DNA of 60,000 bases. Origin: Tubiluchus corallicola (taxonomy: Eukaryota; Priapulida; Priapulimorpha; Priapulimorphida; Tubiluchidae). Where the stretch lies: positions 374,001 to 434,000 of the forward strand of contig JAQGDQ010000018.1 in NCBI GenBank assembly GCA_030141605.1. The letters are read 5' to 3'. The translations under genes were made by a program, and so were the position numbers. The first letter of the stretch is position 1. Every line of letters begins with the position of its first letter. Below the pieces are notes generated by a model. It searched no databases. It was not told the origin of the DNA and saw only the letters and a program-made list of their open reading frames with translations. Below are positions 41,701-56,700 of this stretch, piece by piece.

Positions 41701-44700
41701 ATACATGCCGTACTGTTCCCTCCCATGCAAAATGTTGTGCACCCAAAATCTGTGGGTCCAGTCTAACAATACAAAGATAAGCTAATGCCACCAATGTGAT
41801 TATTTCTGTGAAATATTGACAGAGAAATAGTGCATAACGTAATGTGCATAGTGTTTACAGACCATGGAAATAGTAAATGCGCACCACGCATTGCGCGAAA
41901 ATGGAGCCCTACCTTTATGGATGCAATCAGCCTTGTGTAAATGGCGAACGTTTTAGTATTTGTGGCAGCAATTCAGATGCTAGTTATTGCTGGCCACAAA
42001 TGGGGCAACCTGAAGCACCTCCACTCGTCTTAGTTTTTTAGTTTATATACAGATATAGGTACAACAGGTCCAGAAGGTCCCGCTTGGGGCAGCGCAACTA
42101 TAATGGAACCGAAATTTCGCTGTGCAGGCATATTGGCATAACTAAATACTAATACACCTAATCTTTATATTGTAATGTGTGCAAGTAACGACATATTCAA
42201 GCAAAAAATTACCTGTGTCAGGACATTTTAAGTAGTTATCAGGGCAGTTTCGTGAGCTACAGTTGGCTCTTTCATCTGCTCCATCTTCTAAACAGTCAAT
42301 ATCATTGTCACAAACCCAAATGCTTGGAATGCACAGTCCACTATCACATTGGAACTGCTTTGGACCACATGTCCGTTTAGCTACAGTTCAAAAATAATAA
42401 TAAGTGAAACTAAGTGTACCGTGTATAGATAAGCCAAAATAACCTAGAGTCAAATCTCAAATCTCATTATCAAACAAAATAAAAATTTGGTAACCACCTC
42501 TAACTGTAAGAAACACCAAATCAGAACAAATTTCTTTTCAAGTTATTAGCGACAGAAAATAAAACAGCTCCACATTAAACTAAAGTCACATAGCAGTCTT
42601 GAAATATGGACAGGTGCTTTTATAATTAAACTTACATAAGACACACATGTACACATTGTGCGAAAAAGCAGTTTTGAATGTTTAATAACAAGTAGATACT
42701 CACGGCAATTGTGCTCATCTGTAGCATTTGTGCAATGAGGGAAACCATCACATCTGTACTGCAGAGGAATGCAGATGTTATTCACTTCACATTTAAATTG
42801 CGTAGCTAAACAGGTATGGGTCTCTAAAATTTCAAATAAAAAATTAGTTTTTTATTGTTTTATCCAAGTTAAAAAACAGGCCTAATTCACTAGACTTGCA
42901 GCAAAAATGGAATGTAAATTATAGCTTGTAAAGAAAGTAAAGAAAGCATTGCATAGTACAAAAAGTCTCAATATAAATTTATCTGAATTTAATCTATTTA
43001 CAAATTTGCTGGAAGTTTTAAAGAATCATATTGGCATAATTGGAAATGTAAACTTGTGCTAAATGCAAGTTTTTGAAAGGTATGAAATCATGTTACTAGT
43101 GACAGTGAATGTTTCTACAGATATAAGTGAAATTGCAAAAAGTAAAGGCAAGTCATTCGCATTCAAAATTTTATGAAGACGCACCTCAATTGATGTTTTG
43201 TCTACATTTGTAAAACTGTAATACTTATATAGTCACTGTGCAGAAAAAATATTTAAAATATACCGTCTGAATAGACTTCATCAATTCATATCATATTCAA
43301 TTCGTACTCTGAGTAAATTCTAACCAATTCAGTTCAAAATATTCACCATACAAAAGACCTAAGCACCATCTTGCTGACCTTAATAATGACAATAAGTGCA
43401 TTAATGAAGATTTTTATACACTAATGAGATAATTGTAACATACCACATTTCCATTCATCAGAACCATCACCGCAATCATCCTGCCCATCACAGATTTGTC
43501 GAGGTTGAATGCACTGTGAATTATTGCACTGAAACTGCCCTACATGACACTTGAATTGTCGACAGTCTGCTGGCTCATCTGAATTATCCCCACAGTCATC
43601 CTGTCCATCACATTGCCACCAGTAGGGAATGCAACGGTAGGTGCTTTTACATATAAATTCAGAGCTAAATAAAAAAATTAACATTAAAGTCTGTCAAGCC
43701 CATAATTACAACATTTCCCTGCTTAGAAGTGACTATTACAACAATGACAGTGTATGTATTTGTCAATCATTATTACACAGTTTTTATAAACAACATATTC
43801 TAATCAGTCTCTAATCCAACAACATGAGCTCTCAAAATGTCTCACTAATAATTTGTCACAGCCGTGCTACAATATGAAATGGCAAACAAAAATCAGTAAA
43901 TTAGTGTCACTAAATTAGTAAAACCAAATGACAAGTCAAAATTTCAAGAGTTTTAACAGCACAGCTTCTGTAAGGCATACAAGTAATAGTGCTTCCAAGA
44001 ATCTACATACATAACTGCAAAAATGTGAAATCAAATTTTCTTGCTTGAACCAAATTACACTTATTTTAAAACAGTTCCTAAACTAACTCAGCATTCCTTC
44101 TAACATTCCAAATAGAAAAATGATATTATATCTAATGGGCACCAAGTTTTATTTTCCACCTGATTAACAAAATGACTCTCTATACATAGTGTTACTTCGT
44201 TTGTAAATTTCTTGACTTTTCTGCATTATCAATTTTTACCTACAATGTCAAATCATTCAAGCAAAACATTACAGTTACAAAATTTATGGGGCTATTATGT
44301 ACAGCTACATAACACAGCTATAAAATGGCAAACTGAACTGATAAGGTTATACCTTGTGCAATTAGCTATGCAGGTTCCACTTTCCTCTGGATCTAAAATA
44401 TAGCTTTCAGGACAAGCACATGTTCGATTTCCATCAGGGTTCAGCAAGCAAAGATTAGAACAACCTCCATTTTTTAGGCAAGGGTTTGTTCTGTTCACTA
44501 AACAAATAAACTCTTTGAAAATAATTTTTTGGGCATAAAATATGGCTATTACCAAATCGCTTATTTTAAATGAATGACAAAATACTAAATACTGATTAGT
44601 ATCAAAACTGTTGTTATGACGATATTATTTGGCATGAGCTTCATAAGTAAATAAAATTTTAGCCAGCCAATTGTTTTAAGTAAACAATTAATAACCTAAT

Positions 44701-47700
44701 CATGTACAAAGAAATGAATACAGTGGCATAAAAAAGTACAGAGAAATGGCTCACATTTTGGATGTGAAAGAGGATGCAGAATTTGTATATCCATAGGTCT
44801 ATGCAGCACACCACTAACGTTTCTTGGATTACTTCCATTTTTATTTGCACTATGGATAATTTTTGTTTCCCAGTCAGACCAGTAGATTCTGTTTTCGAAT
44901 ATGGTAATGGCAAAGACGTGGTGAACTCGTCTACTGAGTACGATTCTCTTGTTCTGCCCATTTGCATCAGCCATTGCAATGTAATCACCCCGAGCGTCAC
45001 CCCAGAAAATGCGATCAGTAGTGTAATCAATAGCCAATGCATTAGGCCAGCCAAGGTTATCAGATATGATATGCTCTGGATTTGATCCATCCATTCCCAT
45101 CCTGCCAATATAAGGTGCTTCTCCCCAGTCACTCCAATACAATAACCTAATAACAGAACAAGATTTTAATAGTATGCTTCACAAAACAAATTGAAAGAAT
45201 ACTATATTGTTAACAATTGTATTTGAGCAAGATGATGTCAATGTCATATTATTAAAACAAAAGCAAGATATTTATATACCACGACTCATTCATCAGGCCA
45301 TAAAGATAGAACTTATTATATACTGATTTACACTACAGACACCATGAAACCTGATACTATGGTATGTTCAAATCAAGCCAGGCTGACAATGGCCAGGCAA
45401 AAGCTTATCACTAGCATCTTATATACACATACACAATAGCCTTTATCATTACAATCAGCCAGTTAGTCAAACCATACTTAGCCTTATTGGCAAGAAGTTA
45501 AAAATTAATATTTCATGTTGCAATATGTTTCTATTGTATTTTGGTTCGACATCAAAATCCTTACCCTGCATTTGGATTCACACTAATAGCTCTCGGCTCA
45601 CTAAGTTTTTGATCTAGCAGCACCTTCCTGAATCTGCCATCCAGCTTAGAAACTTCTATTGTATCAGTGCCTTTGTCACACCAGTAGAGATTTCTAGCAA
45701 CCCAATCAACGGCTAATCCATCAGGATTCTGAATTTCAGGCACTCTGTGCAACATCTGTAAAGAAATACAGCAAACTGAGATCAGACTTGCAATAGCAGT
45801 TAGTGCATGCCACTTTTGAGGTTACAAGGAGGAGAGTGGTTACACGCATATGCTTTGTGTAAATGCCAGGGTTCAATACTCACGCTGGGAAGTTCTGCTC
45901 ACTATAATGGCTGTAGACATTTAATCTTGCAGAAGAAGTACATCCAAACTGGTTAACATACCTCTTTCAGTTCAGTGGCTTGTCATCCTTGATAACAAGA
46001 AGGCATTTTTAAGGTCACATACACCGGCTTGAATAGGACCTACTGTTCAGTGCTGTATAGGGCTTACACTAGGCCAAACTGTATACAAAAGATGCCCAGT
46101 TGGAAATTTAGAAAAACCTCTTACATCAGGAATCCAATTACAATGATGTATAGTGCTGAACAGATAGTTCATCAGATATGAACAGCACATGCATTAGAAA
46201 TATACAATTTGAAAACACTTTTCAGGTAAACAACAAGTGAGAATGATGGCTGGATGTAGACATAATCGTCTTTAGGTCCAATAAATACCTGGTGGTCACT
46301 ACCATTAAAGTACATGCGATAGATGCTGCTGCCATCTGCCATCACATCAGACCAATAAATCATTTTCTCTTGCCAATCAAAGTCGATTCCAACGGCATTA
46401 GATATGTTAGCTGCAATAAGTGTTTGATGACCCGTTTCCAGAGAGATCTTGCGTATGTAGTAGCGGTTAGCAAGTATCAGTACAGGCTGAATACCTTCAA
46501 AAACAGTAAACACATCAGATTGATTTGAATTTTTAACAATAGTCATAAATGCAGAATCATCAGAAACACTGAACTTTAGAGCAGGTAACATTGAATTGTG
46601 CTACCGTGTGTGTTAATAGTAATTATTATTTTTCTTGCGCTCTAACACTGACTTTTATTCTTCCTTATAGAAAAAAAAACAGTATGTGTGATAGAGTCTA
46701 AGGTATGACTGAATACATAAGAATTTGTAAAAGGTTTTTCAAATGCTTTTGGTAGATCCTCAAACACTCAGATATGAACAAGTAAATTACTATGGTTTGA
46801 GTATCCTTTTAAGATGGTGGCTAAGGCTAAATTTCAAATAGACAATCACCATTCATACATGGCCTCTTTTTCAAGATGGCATTTGGGCATTTGTATAGAA
46901 AATGCCATATCTCAGTTAACAGAAAACCTAAAAAGTAGCCTTGCTGTCAAATGTCTAACATGAGTTGCCTTTAAATTGCAGTAGCCGTCAAAACAAATGA
47001 TACAGAAACTGACACAAGAAAAGTGGAATTGTAACAATCTAATCAGAAGGTTAGTTGGTATCAAAATTAACTAAAAATCCTTGAAAGCAATTTTTGAAAG
47101 CTATGTGGATATTTTTCATACAGTTACAACCCTATTAGTTGAGAAAGTAATTTGTGTTGCAACTTTACAACCAATGTTAAGCTTGTACAATGTGGTTAAT
47201 ACTTACCACTGTCAGCTTTACATCCTCTGCCATCACTCTGCAGAATATATCCATTCGTACAACTGCAGATGAAGCTTCCAAAAGTGTTTCTACACAACTG
47301 ACTACATGGAATCGAATCAGTACATTCATCTAAATCTACAAACATAAATAATTACAACATAATACGCAGAGAAAATTTAGAAAAACAAAACAAGCAACGT
47401 ACTAATATAACCCATATTGTTTATTTCTGCCTATTTTAAGATGTAAAATCTCTGGCACTGGATTGTCAAGCAGATGGAAGAAATTTACAATTCCCCACAC
47501 CCTAATCCACCCTAACCCTAACCTTAACCCCAATTTCTTGTATGTGGGGAATTGTAAACTTTAGCCAAGCACATAATCACAAGCCATATTTAAACATTGT
47601 TAAAACTTCAGTGTTGCCTACCAGTTATGACGCAAATATAAGCAAGAAAGTAACTATTTAAAACAATTCATTATAATATCCGAATGTGTAGAATTGCTAA

Positions 47701-50700
47701 CCAAGATCATACAATTACAGGATATAATTCAGTACACTAGCACAGCCAAAATAAATCATGGAAATAATTCACACACAACAAATACCTTCACAACGATGTT
47801 TATCATCACCAAGCTTAAATCCAGATCGACACTGACATGCATAACCAATTTTCAGATCAACACATGTATGCGCACATGGGTTTACGGGTCCTTCGCACTC
47901 ATTAATGTCTGGAACAAATAAAAATAACTTTCGTGTGTGCACAGCATACATCCTTGTACAGTGTACCTATAAGGCCTGTAAGGCCATGAATATCTGAACA
48001 GATGACATTACGGCACAATTAATTGTGGAACCATGTCACGTTGCAAAAAGCCATCTCGTTAACAGCTATATATTTTATGATAAAACAATATTATCTCACA
48101 AATAAATAAGATGTACATAAATGCCAAAGAACAGTATGAAGATATTTGAAAAACACTTTATTTCAGTTGTATCGATTTTAATTCATGCAAGTATCAACTT
48201 ACCGCACAAAGACTCATCTGAAAAATCGCCACAGTCATCGTGCGCATTGCAAAGTAAGTTCCAGTTTATACATACACCATTGGCGCAAGTAAAATTCTGT
48301 TCTCCTTTGCACACATCACTGCCATCTGGACCTAGAAAAGCAGACATACATATAGGCAAATCTCTGGATGATAAAAGTGTGTGAAAAGAAGACATTATAT
48401 GATTGTCTACGAAAATAAACTCGAGTGCATTGCACTTGAAAAGACGACATCAGAGGCTAAATAGAATAATACAGAAGTCTATCCCAGACACAGACAATAC
48501 TTGACAAAAACTGCAATTTACAGGTAGAATACTATGTACCAAACTAGTAAAATCAGCTTGTCACACGTTGTTGGTTGGATGGATCCAGTCATAATTCTTT
48601 AGATTAATAACATTCTTGAAAAATGACGTAAAACTTACGACACAGACTATCGGCTTCGTCAGAATTATCTCCACATTCATTGAACTGATTACAAGTCCAC
48701 AGCATTGGAATACAGCGGTGATTGTCACATTCAAAGTGATCCTTGTGACACGGTTCATATTCTAAGAATACAAAAGCAAAAGTTTGAAACACTCATTTAA
48801 ATATAAAAAACAAACGAAAATTCAGGAAATATTGTTGGACAAAGTCTTGTGAATATTGTTACAGTAGGTGCCGCTTAATAGACTCACTTTGGGACCGACG
48901 TGTTTTGACCCAATTAACCGATGAGTGTAGTATTACAGGTATGAAAGTATGAGTCACTAGCTTACTATGCACTGCAAGGGTTTTTAATAAATTTTAGAAA
49001 CAAAGTAAAGTCTAAGTTCCTTTGTGCAGTTAAAAATTAGAAAAATATTTTAAGATATTAATATAAGTGAATTAGCAATAAATTAAAACACATACATTTC
49101 TAAATCACACAAGTCTATTTATTTGCAGAAATTACAAAAATTCCTTCAAAGTCGGCTGCTTTATTTTCTCGCGAAGAAGTTGGCCTACAAAGTTCTTGTA
49201 ATTATAAAAATGTTGAAAATCTTTTTCTGTGTGACTAAAACAGTTCTCAATTGTCTGCTCACTTACATTGCCCTTATTTGCTGTATGATGTTTACTCTTG
49301 TAAGTCACAAGGAATACCAGCTGATTAGTGTACCTGCATCTTTGACTGTTAACTCATTAAGCCTGAAAGCGTGATTTGGAATGAGAGCATCAAAAGGAAA
49401 TCGGTAGGCAAGTGATTAAATGTTTAGCTTCTAGAAATTCTTTGGATAACAGATTCAAAGTCAAAGAATAACCACTACACTAGCATATTAGTACATGATA
49501 AACGTACCTGCTTATAAACAAAACGTTACTTAACATGACTGTTTCTGCATACATAGTGCACAAAAGGGAAGTAAAGATGACATAAAAGTAGGAAAGGCTC
49601 TTTTGGCACATACAAACATCTTATTTTAAGTAGGTGAAGGAAAAATATTGAGTCTATCATGTGGAGTTATTTGAGTCAATTACCGATAGTTTTTATGTAT
49701 ATTTGAATAGAAGTGGCCCGTTCCAGGCGTTTTTGAGTCTATTAACCGTGAGTCCATTAAGCGGCGCCTACTGCATTAGCTAATAAAGTCTTTAAAAAGA
49801 ACTTACGACATGTTTTTGGTTCGTCAGAAAAATCACCACAATCATTGTCTCTATCACACACAAATGCTTGCTGAATACAGCGGCCATTCAGACAGGTGAA
49901 CTCCTTCTGAGGGTTACAGTGAGTTTTGTCTGTAAAAAAGTACAATACATTTTTATTTTCTATACATTAATAACAAGTACATTAGAAAAACAAGTTACAA
50001 TTATTATAACTCAGGTTGGAGGAATAGCACAAGAAACAGTCAGGTGGGCAGGAAGAGTAGATCATTAGTTTGTATTCGAAACTAAGACAGCACTGTTAGT
50101 GAACAGAACTTACTGCAGTTGACATTCTCGTCAGCCTGGTCCTGTCCACCACAGTCGTTATCTCCATCACATAACCATTGTTCAGGAATGCACCGCCCAG
50201 TGTTTGGACATCGGAACTCATCTGGGTTGCAAATGCTTACCACTAAAGTATAAAAAATGATTTAATGAAAGAGTTGCTGCTGTAACAGTCAACCTAACGG
50301 TCTACTCAGATCCAGATGATAATGACATGTTCAAGTGACAGTTTGCTACTTTGTGCATGACCTACTACTAATATTCTTTGTTGCAAAAATGAAGTGATGT
50401 TCGATTTTTAGTAACAATTTATCATGTGGAATACTATACTAGTGAGTAATCAGAACTGTTCATACTACACCTACAACACTTTTGATCACTACAACTGTGC
50501 ACAAGAAACTAAAAAACTAATCACCAAAAACAATGCCACCATTGATGCCATACAATTACTTTCTAAGTGTTTTGTAATGTAAAACTGCTCGAACAATACC
50601 AATCACTGTTTGCTAAATATAAATAATTAGATAACCTAACTAAGATATAGGTTATAAACATAATTACTGTAGTCAGACACGAGTAATATACATGGATGAG

Positions 50701-53700
50701 CATGGCAGAAGTACAAGATGTGAACATGCAGAATAGAGGAAACAATTACTTTTGCAGTAACTTATATCCGATTTGAAGAACGTAGTGAAAAATTGTGTAC
50801 TAAAAAAGACAAAATAGTGCATGTTCCAACCCATGGAGCCTAAAAAAAGTTTAAGAATAACGTAACTGAGTTAAAACACTTGATTTTAAGCAGCTATTAC
50901 AGACTAAGTTGAGCTGCCAATACAAAACAAAGTGAAATAATATTAAAATACATACAACAATGAGCTCCTTCATCAGAGCCGTCATCGCAATCAAGATGAC
51001 CATCGCATACCCATGTCTTCACAATACATCTTGTATCATTACATTGAAACTGATCCTCATCACATTTATAATCTAAACAGAAAAGCAAACAAAATGATTG
51101 AAATCAAAACCTACAACTTTGATGGTGCAAGAAAAGGACTTACGACAATTTACTTATTTACTATAATAAGCTTAACCATAACAGAAGTTTCAAAAATAAA
51201 ACAGTATTTCATAAAAAAGCATGAAGCGACTTCACCAAATTTACTTTTTAAGCAAGTTTTTCACCCAAATTAAAGTTCTGCTGTACTAGCTGTAGAAAAT
51301 TAAGAAAAGCAAAGCAACCAAAATGAGAGAGTAGATTCATTATTTATGCTTTACCACATCCTTCTTCATCACTTGCATCTGGACAATCTTCATCATGATC
51401 ACACCTCCAGCTTTGGTTGATACAAGAGTCATTAGATTTGCACGCAAACTGATCTGGTGAACAAGTAGTCGGCATAGCTAAAGTGAAAGAATTGTCTGGT
51501 TAAAAATGATTGCCCAAAATATCATATGTGACTCTTCCGAACGAGAAAGTATGAATATAACAAAAAAAAACGTAATAATGGTAGCAGAAGAAATGCTAAG
51601 ATTATGACACAGATACAGCTTAATGAAAATTAAAATAATGATTCATCAATCGATACAGCAAAATTGTGATGGCATTAACCGTTATAACTTTGTAGAAGTA
51701 ATGTTTTTTCAGAACAAAATAAACGTACACAAAAATGCACAAGTATTATGATAACACCTTAAAAACATTACAAAAACATTACAAGATTGAACTTCACTCT
51801 AAACACTCGCACTTACTCTCTTATCCACCCTCTAACTCAATCACATTTCCACAAACTCGTCCTTTTTGGATACCTACCTTCATGATAACAGCAAGTTTGG
51901 GGATACAAAGGTTTACTGCACAAAAAAGAAAATGTCAGTTGTCACACTAAACAGAGTAATTAGTTTGACTGTGGAAAACATTACTTCTATAATTAATGCA
52001 TGCCACCAAATACCTACAACATTACATGACTTCAGCTTTATTTTTATTGCATACAAAATCTGTGAAAAGCTGTACAAGCTATGACAATTGATATAAAGGT
52101 TGAGAAAAGTAAGGTTTGTGCACAGTTTAGTGCGACTAAAGGTTTTCACGAAAGCAAGCAAGTTCAAAGGCTGAAATCATGCAAGTACTGACTAGCATTA
52201 ATGTTTTCTCCAAAGTACTCCAGTTCTGGATTGCTAATCAATAAAATCAGTGACATAAATAGTTAACTAGCAGCTTTTCAAAAGCAGCGTTTGACAGTTA
52301 TATATATTAATGGAATATATTAAGGCAGAAATCCATGTTTATTTTGGACAAACCAAAACAAGCATTAATCAAAGCATCTAGCCTGATAAACTTAAGCACG
52401 TTTTTCATAACATGCAGTGTTGAACCTGCTTTTGACTGCAAGATAATGACACACACTTCTAGCAGTTATTGCAGTATAACCTCTTATTATATTACTTAAC
52501 ACTCAACAGCATTTCATTGTAATTTGATCACCATATTTCAGCACATCAGCATATTTCTACTGCACCGTTTCTACTGAAACATACCTGTACAATAACTAAT
52601 AAAATACCACGCTGTAACCATTGTTACATAATCATTGTTAGCACCACTTTGCTTTTACGTAGATAAAGGCACTGGCACTTTGAACTGAAGTCATGTAGTA
52701 CTTACTATCACAGTCGAGTTCATCGCTCATGTCCCAGCAGTCATTCTGTCCATCACACCTCCAGCTTTCTTCAATGCATGCAGTTGTATTTGGACAATTA
52801 ATCATTTTATTCTTTGGCGAATAGCCTTTTACAGGTACGCTGCAGTTTCGAGGGGCTGAAACATATCAACTTATAACATAAACATATGATTTACTCATAG
52901 TTATTGAACTAAATTTAATTTAGAATGAATAAAACGTTGAATGCCTCTTACAGTCTCATAACAGATTATTATTATTTTTTAATAATAATAAATTTATTTG
53001 GAAATGCAAATACAATATCTAGAAACACTGAGAAAAATAGACATTAATAATAATGATTTAATTTTGATATGACAGCATATAATAAATGGCAAGAGCCAGA
53101 AGTAAAACTTGTTAGGTGCTTGCACCATTGTAAACACGTCCAAATAATAATTAAAAAAATGAAAAAAATGGGGTTTTTAGGCAATTTTAAAAAAAGTTGT
53201 GCAACACCTGGATAAAATGAATAAAAAAATGTTTAAAAGGATAGGAAGAGTGGCTTGTGAAGATTCAGCTCATGAGATGACGAAGCATTCTGGATTCTAC
53301 TAAAACGAACACAAAGTTACGACTGTTGTGTCACACAAGCACAATATCTAGTTACCTTATATAAATAGAGACTAATTTATATAAGAAGCAAACAGATATC
53401 GTTTCACTGATGTTTTAAAGCAGTAAATGTTACACTGGCGCTTTACATTGGTTGGTAGTGAGTTCCAAAGTTTAGGTCCGCTATAGCTAATGAAATGTTA
53501 TGCAATATTGGTTCTGCAGTAACGGAGTTGGTAATCATTATAGCGAGTATTATGTGATTTGACATTCTTAATTACAGGGTTCTTGAAATATGTAAGGAAT
53601 TGTTAGTCTTATAAATAAAAATGGCAGTGTTATAGGAAATCAGATAATCAATTAGTAATATTCTACATTCACTATAGTATGATTTAGTAAGTGAACTGAA

Positions 53701-56700
53701 TTTGGAGTCTGTACAGGGTGGGTACAAATTTATGTTGCAAGCTGGATTTGAAGTGGATTTAAGTTGGTCTTGTAACTACTATCCCAAAGCCCAAAGTGTA
53801 TTTATATAGGAAAGATATGATAAGACTAATGTGTTATATAAAGTTATTAAGTGAAATCGAGTTAGGGAATTTTGAATGTTATTATACCTATATTTATTTC
53901 ACTCCTTCATATATGAATTTAGACTTGTAATTTGAGAACAGAACTATAGAAGAATTTTCATTAGCCTGCGCATTTTGACTATATGCTGCAAGTTTATCAC
54001 TCGTGAATTTCAAAATTTTAAATTAATAAAAAATGCTGATGGTCTTACGACAATGCATTTCATCACTGGCGTCCTCACAGTCAGGTGAATAGTCACACTT
54101 TCTTGATGCTTCGATGCACATGCCTTTTGTACAACGAAATCCATCCTTACAGCCTGCAAAGTCAAGCACAAGACAACATGAATTGTTGTTATGTACATAG
54201 AACTTAAACACAGATTGAAAATGCAAAAAACTAAGAACATGTTCACTGATACTAGCAATTATAAGAGCATTTTTACATCACAACTACAAACGCATTTTGA
54301 TTTGTTTAACACCTTCATATTAAACTAGTCTGAAATGCAAACCATTGGTTTATTTGCTTGTTTAGTTTTTTTGCCCAACTGCCAGGATGTCTCTGAAACA
54401 CTAATTACCATTGTTATGGAACACTCTACCGCCACAAAGTATCCTTTGCCAAATTTTAGCTTTCTAGCTGCTTTCGAGCTGAGATACGTTCCTTAAAAAT
54501 AACTAGCAAAAACTGTCAGCTCTGATCACTTTGACTTTTGTACAAGCTACAAAGCAAACCCATTTTGGTTAAAATGTAACTTTTCCTCTGTTCCTTTCGT
54601 GCTCTCTCTCTCTCCCACCTCCCTTCTCCTCCCTTCCCTCTCCATCTCTCCCTCTATTTCTCTCTTTTCTCTGCCACCCTCCATCCCCTTTCTTTCTCTC
54701 TGCTAATCTCTCTCCATTCTCCCTTCCTTCCCTCCACTTTCTCTCTCTTATCTCTCTTTCTTTCTCTCACTCCCTGATTCTTTTCCCTTCGTGTTCTGGT
54801 CATTGCCCATTCAACTTTGTCTTGTAAAACTTATTATTACTATTAAAGCATCTGTGCGTAATTAGAACACACAATTGTGCCATTGTCGACTTTATATGCT
54901 CAAAGAATTTTTCCTATTGAAGCGAAACTTAATTATCGAAAAATTGGCCATATCCCGAATGGAAATAAATTTTTTCGAAAAGGCATGATCAAGCCAACAT
55001 AAAAAGCTCAGCTGAAATGATAGTAATAAGCAACCTGTTAAGAGATTACAGTTGCAGTTTTCGATCAAAATTTTGATGAATATCTAGTACCAATATGCAT
55101 TGTTTGCTTCACAAGTAAATTACAAAACTTTGAATTAAATGAAGGAGAGCATAAACAAATACTAGAACAACAGCAGCATGGAAAAACAAATATCTCTATT
55201 ATTCACAAGCAAAAATACTTACTGCAATTGAATTCATCGGTGAAATCACGGCAGTCATACTGACCATTGCAGCGTAATTCTATGCGAAGGCATCGACCAC
55301 TGTCACAAGAAAAATGTTTTGGTGGACACCGTCGTATTACTAAGGAAGAAATAAAAAGACTTTACTTGCTACGATAGCATACCGTAATACAGTATTATTA
55401 CCAATTAAAGAGCACATTTACTATATAAATTAGTTTTCTATTTAGTTATTATTTATTTGTCCTATTTGTAACACTGTAATAATAATAATAAATTTCCTAA
55501 AACTAATATATGACATTAAACCTGGAACGATTTGACTTTCCTACTATACCTAACATTTGAATAAAATGCATCAACTTACAGCAGTACTGACTGTTCTCAT
55601 CTTCGCCATTTGGACAGTGTGGAACACCGTCACATGTAAGCTCTGAATTAATGCACAAACCGCTATCACATTGGAACTGGTACTCTGTGCACGTTCCATT
55701 TAAACCTGCAAAATCAATTAAATCATGGGTGGATATATACAACAATTAGTGCTAATTAGACTCGACAAAAATCTAAAAACAAAACAGGCATATCATTTTC
55801 CACTAGCAAACTATGTTCACTAGACGCATATAGCTAATTAATGTACAATGAACTGTCAGCAATAATCAAAAATTTAATTTTAAAATAAATTCAAAATACA
55901 AAAATGCCTTACTTATAATTTGTACTGGGGCTATTTACCTGTACAAGTTCTAAGATCTTCCTGCAGCACTCTGCCTTCATAACAGCCACAGAAAACTACA
56001 CCAAATTCATCAGTGTTGCAGATCTCCTGGCAAAATCCTTTGCTGTGTTCACATGGGTAAACAGTGCCTTCAAAATGAAAAATGACCACATTTGCCACAT
56101 ATCGTAACAGACAGAGATGTTAAGTGTCCATTTAAACCATGACAAACCAATGTTGATTATGTTAGGTAATGTGGACAATACCAATAATGATGACAGCAAT
56201 GATGATGATGGTAGTAAGGCAAAAATTAAAGCATGAAATACAAAAATAAATTAACACATTTATGGCATGTAGCTATAATTTCATACTTTTATTATTATTT
56301 GTTATTTGGGTGATTTGAATTAACCAGCACCAGGTGCAGGAATATTTTTATTTTCTACATAACAGTCAGAACAATAATGTATTCATAATTGTAAAAGAAG
56401 AAGTCAAATTATGACCATGACAAGTCTCAGAAGAGCATGTTATTTTCATAATAATGTATTTGGCTTAGTTGATTCAACTGTTTTTCGGCTTAGCATTATA
56501 TCATTTAAAATTAACATTATTCAAAATTTTTAACATTATTTTTTGCAATCCCACAACATTTTGTTACAAGTCACTATAAATCATTGTTCCTGATAATACA
56601 AGCTTACATGAAGCGCAATTTTTGTAAGCTCCTACTTAAATGCCTAAAATGAAAAGCGGAAGATTTAAGTGTTAGTGTGCAGGGAGACAAGTTCAAAATG

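Noticed and set aside
46495-46591. Upstream extension of the propeller exon frame
   Set aside because: No homology to the propeller or EGF, and the acceptor near 46569 gives the wrong phase; the acceptor at 46495 restores [18 protein letters not shown].
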